From: Methylobacterium sp. 10 | GTDB taxonomy: Bacteria > Pseudomonadota > Alphaproteobacteria > Rhizobiales > Beijerinckiaceae | Direction: 5' to 3' | DNA length: 64,000 bases | Assembly (NCBI RefSeq): GCF_000519085.1 | Contig: NZ_KI912577.1 | Span: forward strand, 3,714,035-3,778,034 | Part shown: piece by piece, positions 63,302-64,000 of the stretch | Position numbering within the stretch: position 1 is the stretch's first letter | How the letters are laid out: each line of letters starts with the position of its first letter | Position numbers and translations under genes: made by a program | Notes under the pieces: model-generated | What the model was told of the DNA's origin: nothing | Database searches by the model: none | The model's input: the letters and a program-made list of their open reading frames with translations, nothing else

Positions 63302-63942
63302 AAGACTCCGTCATGACCTCACTGAACGGCCCCTCACTGAACGGCCCTTTGCGCGTCGGCATCGGCGGCCCCGTCGGCTCCGGGAAGACCGCCCTGATGG
63401 AGCAGCTCTGCAAGCGCTTCCGCGACCGCTTCGAGATCTGCGCCATCACCAACGACATCTACACCAAGGAGGATGCCCGCATCCTCACCGTGGCGGGCGC
63501 CTTGCCCGAGGAGCGGATCATGGGGGTCGAGACCGGCGGCTGCCCGCATACGGCGATCCGCGAGGATGCCTCGATCAATCTCGCGGCGGTGGCCGAGATG
63601 CGCCGCCGGTTTCCGAAGCTCGACCTGATCCTGATCGAATCCGGCGGCGACAACCTCGCCGCGACCTTCTCGCCGGAACTCGCCGACCTCACCCTCTACG
63701 TCATCGACGTCGCCGGCGGCGAAAAGATCCCGCGCAAGGGTGGCCCGGGCATTACCCGCTCCGATCTCCTCATCGTCAACAAGACCGACCTCGCCCCCAT
63801 GGTCGGCGCCGATCTCGGGGTGATGGAGGCCGATACCCGGCGCATGCGGGGCACGCGACCCTACGTGTTCTCGTCCCTGCGCGAGGGACACGGCGCCGAC
63901 ACGGTGGCCCGCTTCATCGTCGAGGCCGGCGGGCTGGGATAG
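63298..63942 (+). CDS. ureG: Urease accessory GTPase UreG
   Basis: SIMIBI-class GTPase that powers nickel insertion. 214 residues: P-loop [18 protein letters not shown] (about 22-38), [35 protein letters not shown] with CPH nickel site, [19 protein letters not shown] and [18 protein letters not shown] 63298 overlaps ureF; the in-frame ATG 63313 is possible. The leader holds a 15-bp tandem duplication (SLNGP twice). No ureD is in the window. Confidence 0.95.
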   Translation: MKDSVMTSLNGPSLNGPLRVGIGGPVGSGKTALMEQLCKRFRDRFEICAITNDIYTKEDARILTVAGALPEERIMGVETGGCPHTAIREDASINLAAVAEMRRRFPKLDLILIESGGDNLAATFSPELADLTLYVIDVAGGEKIPRKGGPGITRSDLLIVNKTDLAPMVGADLGVMEADTRRMRGTRPYVFSSLREGHGADTVARFIVEAGGLG

Positions 63943-64000
63943 TTCCGGGAGCCATCCCACTCATCCGCCCCCTCAAGGTTCCCCGACGTGTCGACACCCC

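Noticed and set aside
1-64000. CRISPR array
   Set aside because: No regularly spaced repeat-spacer structure other than the iterons, which have no spacers of equal unique length and no cas genes.

Overview
The window looks like chromosome of a high-GC alphaproteobacterium of the order Hyphomicrobiales, most likely Methylobacterium or Methylorubrum. This is an inference from gene content: an IalB-type secreted protein, DUF1640 and SdhE genes between recG and mfd, a LABN-domain protein in a lipid glycosylation operon, general amino-acid transporter genes (aapJQMP), a Chloroflexus-type malyl-CoA lyase, fused urease UreAB, DUF29 and a RepA-type replication initiator. I see no rRNA, tRNA, CRISPR array, prophage or transposase gene. 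About 70 protein genes are tightly packed, often with ATGA or GTGA stop-start overlaps.

Layout. 1-2660: end of a nitrile hydratase locus (beta subunit cut by the window edge, accessory protein), a DUF502 membrane protein and small hypotheticals. 2947-9728: recG, DUF1640, sdhE and mfd (repair and fork rescue). 9834-20481: mixed metabolic and envelope genes (degenerate receiver, acyl-CoA-synthetase-like protein, IalB, HspQ, malyl-CoA lyase, patatin, UbiH-type hydroxylase, GntP permease, alpha/beta hydrolase, two small proteins). 20843-28295: quinone oxidoreductase, pncA, rimO, the folate operon pabB-pabA-pabC-doxX-like, and mazG. 28440-30662: a compact plasmid-type replicon made of an AT-rich stretch, six 16-bp iterons, repA and a HARE-HTH-like gene. 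30666-32460: isonitrile hydratase divergent from an AraC/GlxA regulator. 32606-36123: GT39, GT2, LABN and a PNPOx-like flavoprotein. 36268-47009: metC, aapJQMP, a proline-rich exported protein, RarD-like transporter, P1 peptidase, two small proteins and a HerA-like ATPase. 47043-56682: the Rut pyrimidine-degradation genes (rutABCDF, rutG, rutR) with two glycan genes lying between rutF and rutG. 56832-63942: puuE-type allantoinase, a RelE/HigA-type toxin-antitoxin pair, and a urease operon (ureAB, HD hydrolase, ureC, DUF29, ureE, ureF, ureG).

How the genes work together. The last third of the window is largely nitrogen scavenging. Aap imports amino acids, RutG and RutA-F take up pyrimidines and release their nitrogen, PuuE opens allantoin in purine breakdown, and urease releases ammonia from the urea these routes yield. 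A near-perfect RutR operator lies upstream of rutA, so the local TetR-family RutR probably represses the operon until uracil or thymine is present. Nitrile and isonitrile hydratases at two places could add further nitrogen sources.

The two things most worth a second look are the orphan iteron/RepA/HARE-HTH replicon in an otherwise chromosomal context, and two dispersed repeat families (four and two copies) plus long palindromes that sit at gene ends. These repeats mark junctions of the rut operon, and one supplies the last codons and stop of a glycosyltransferase gene.
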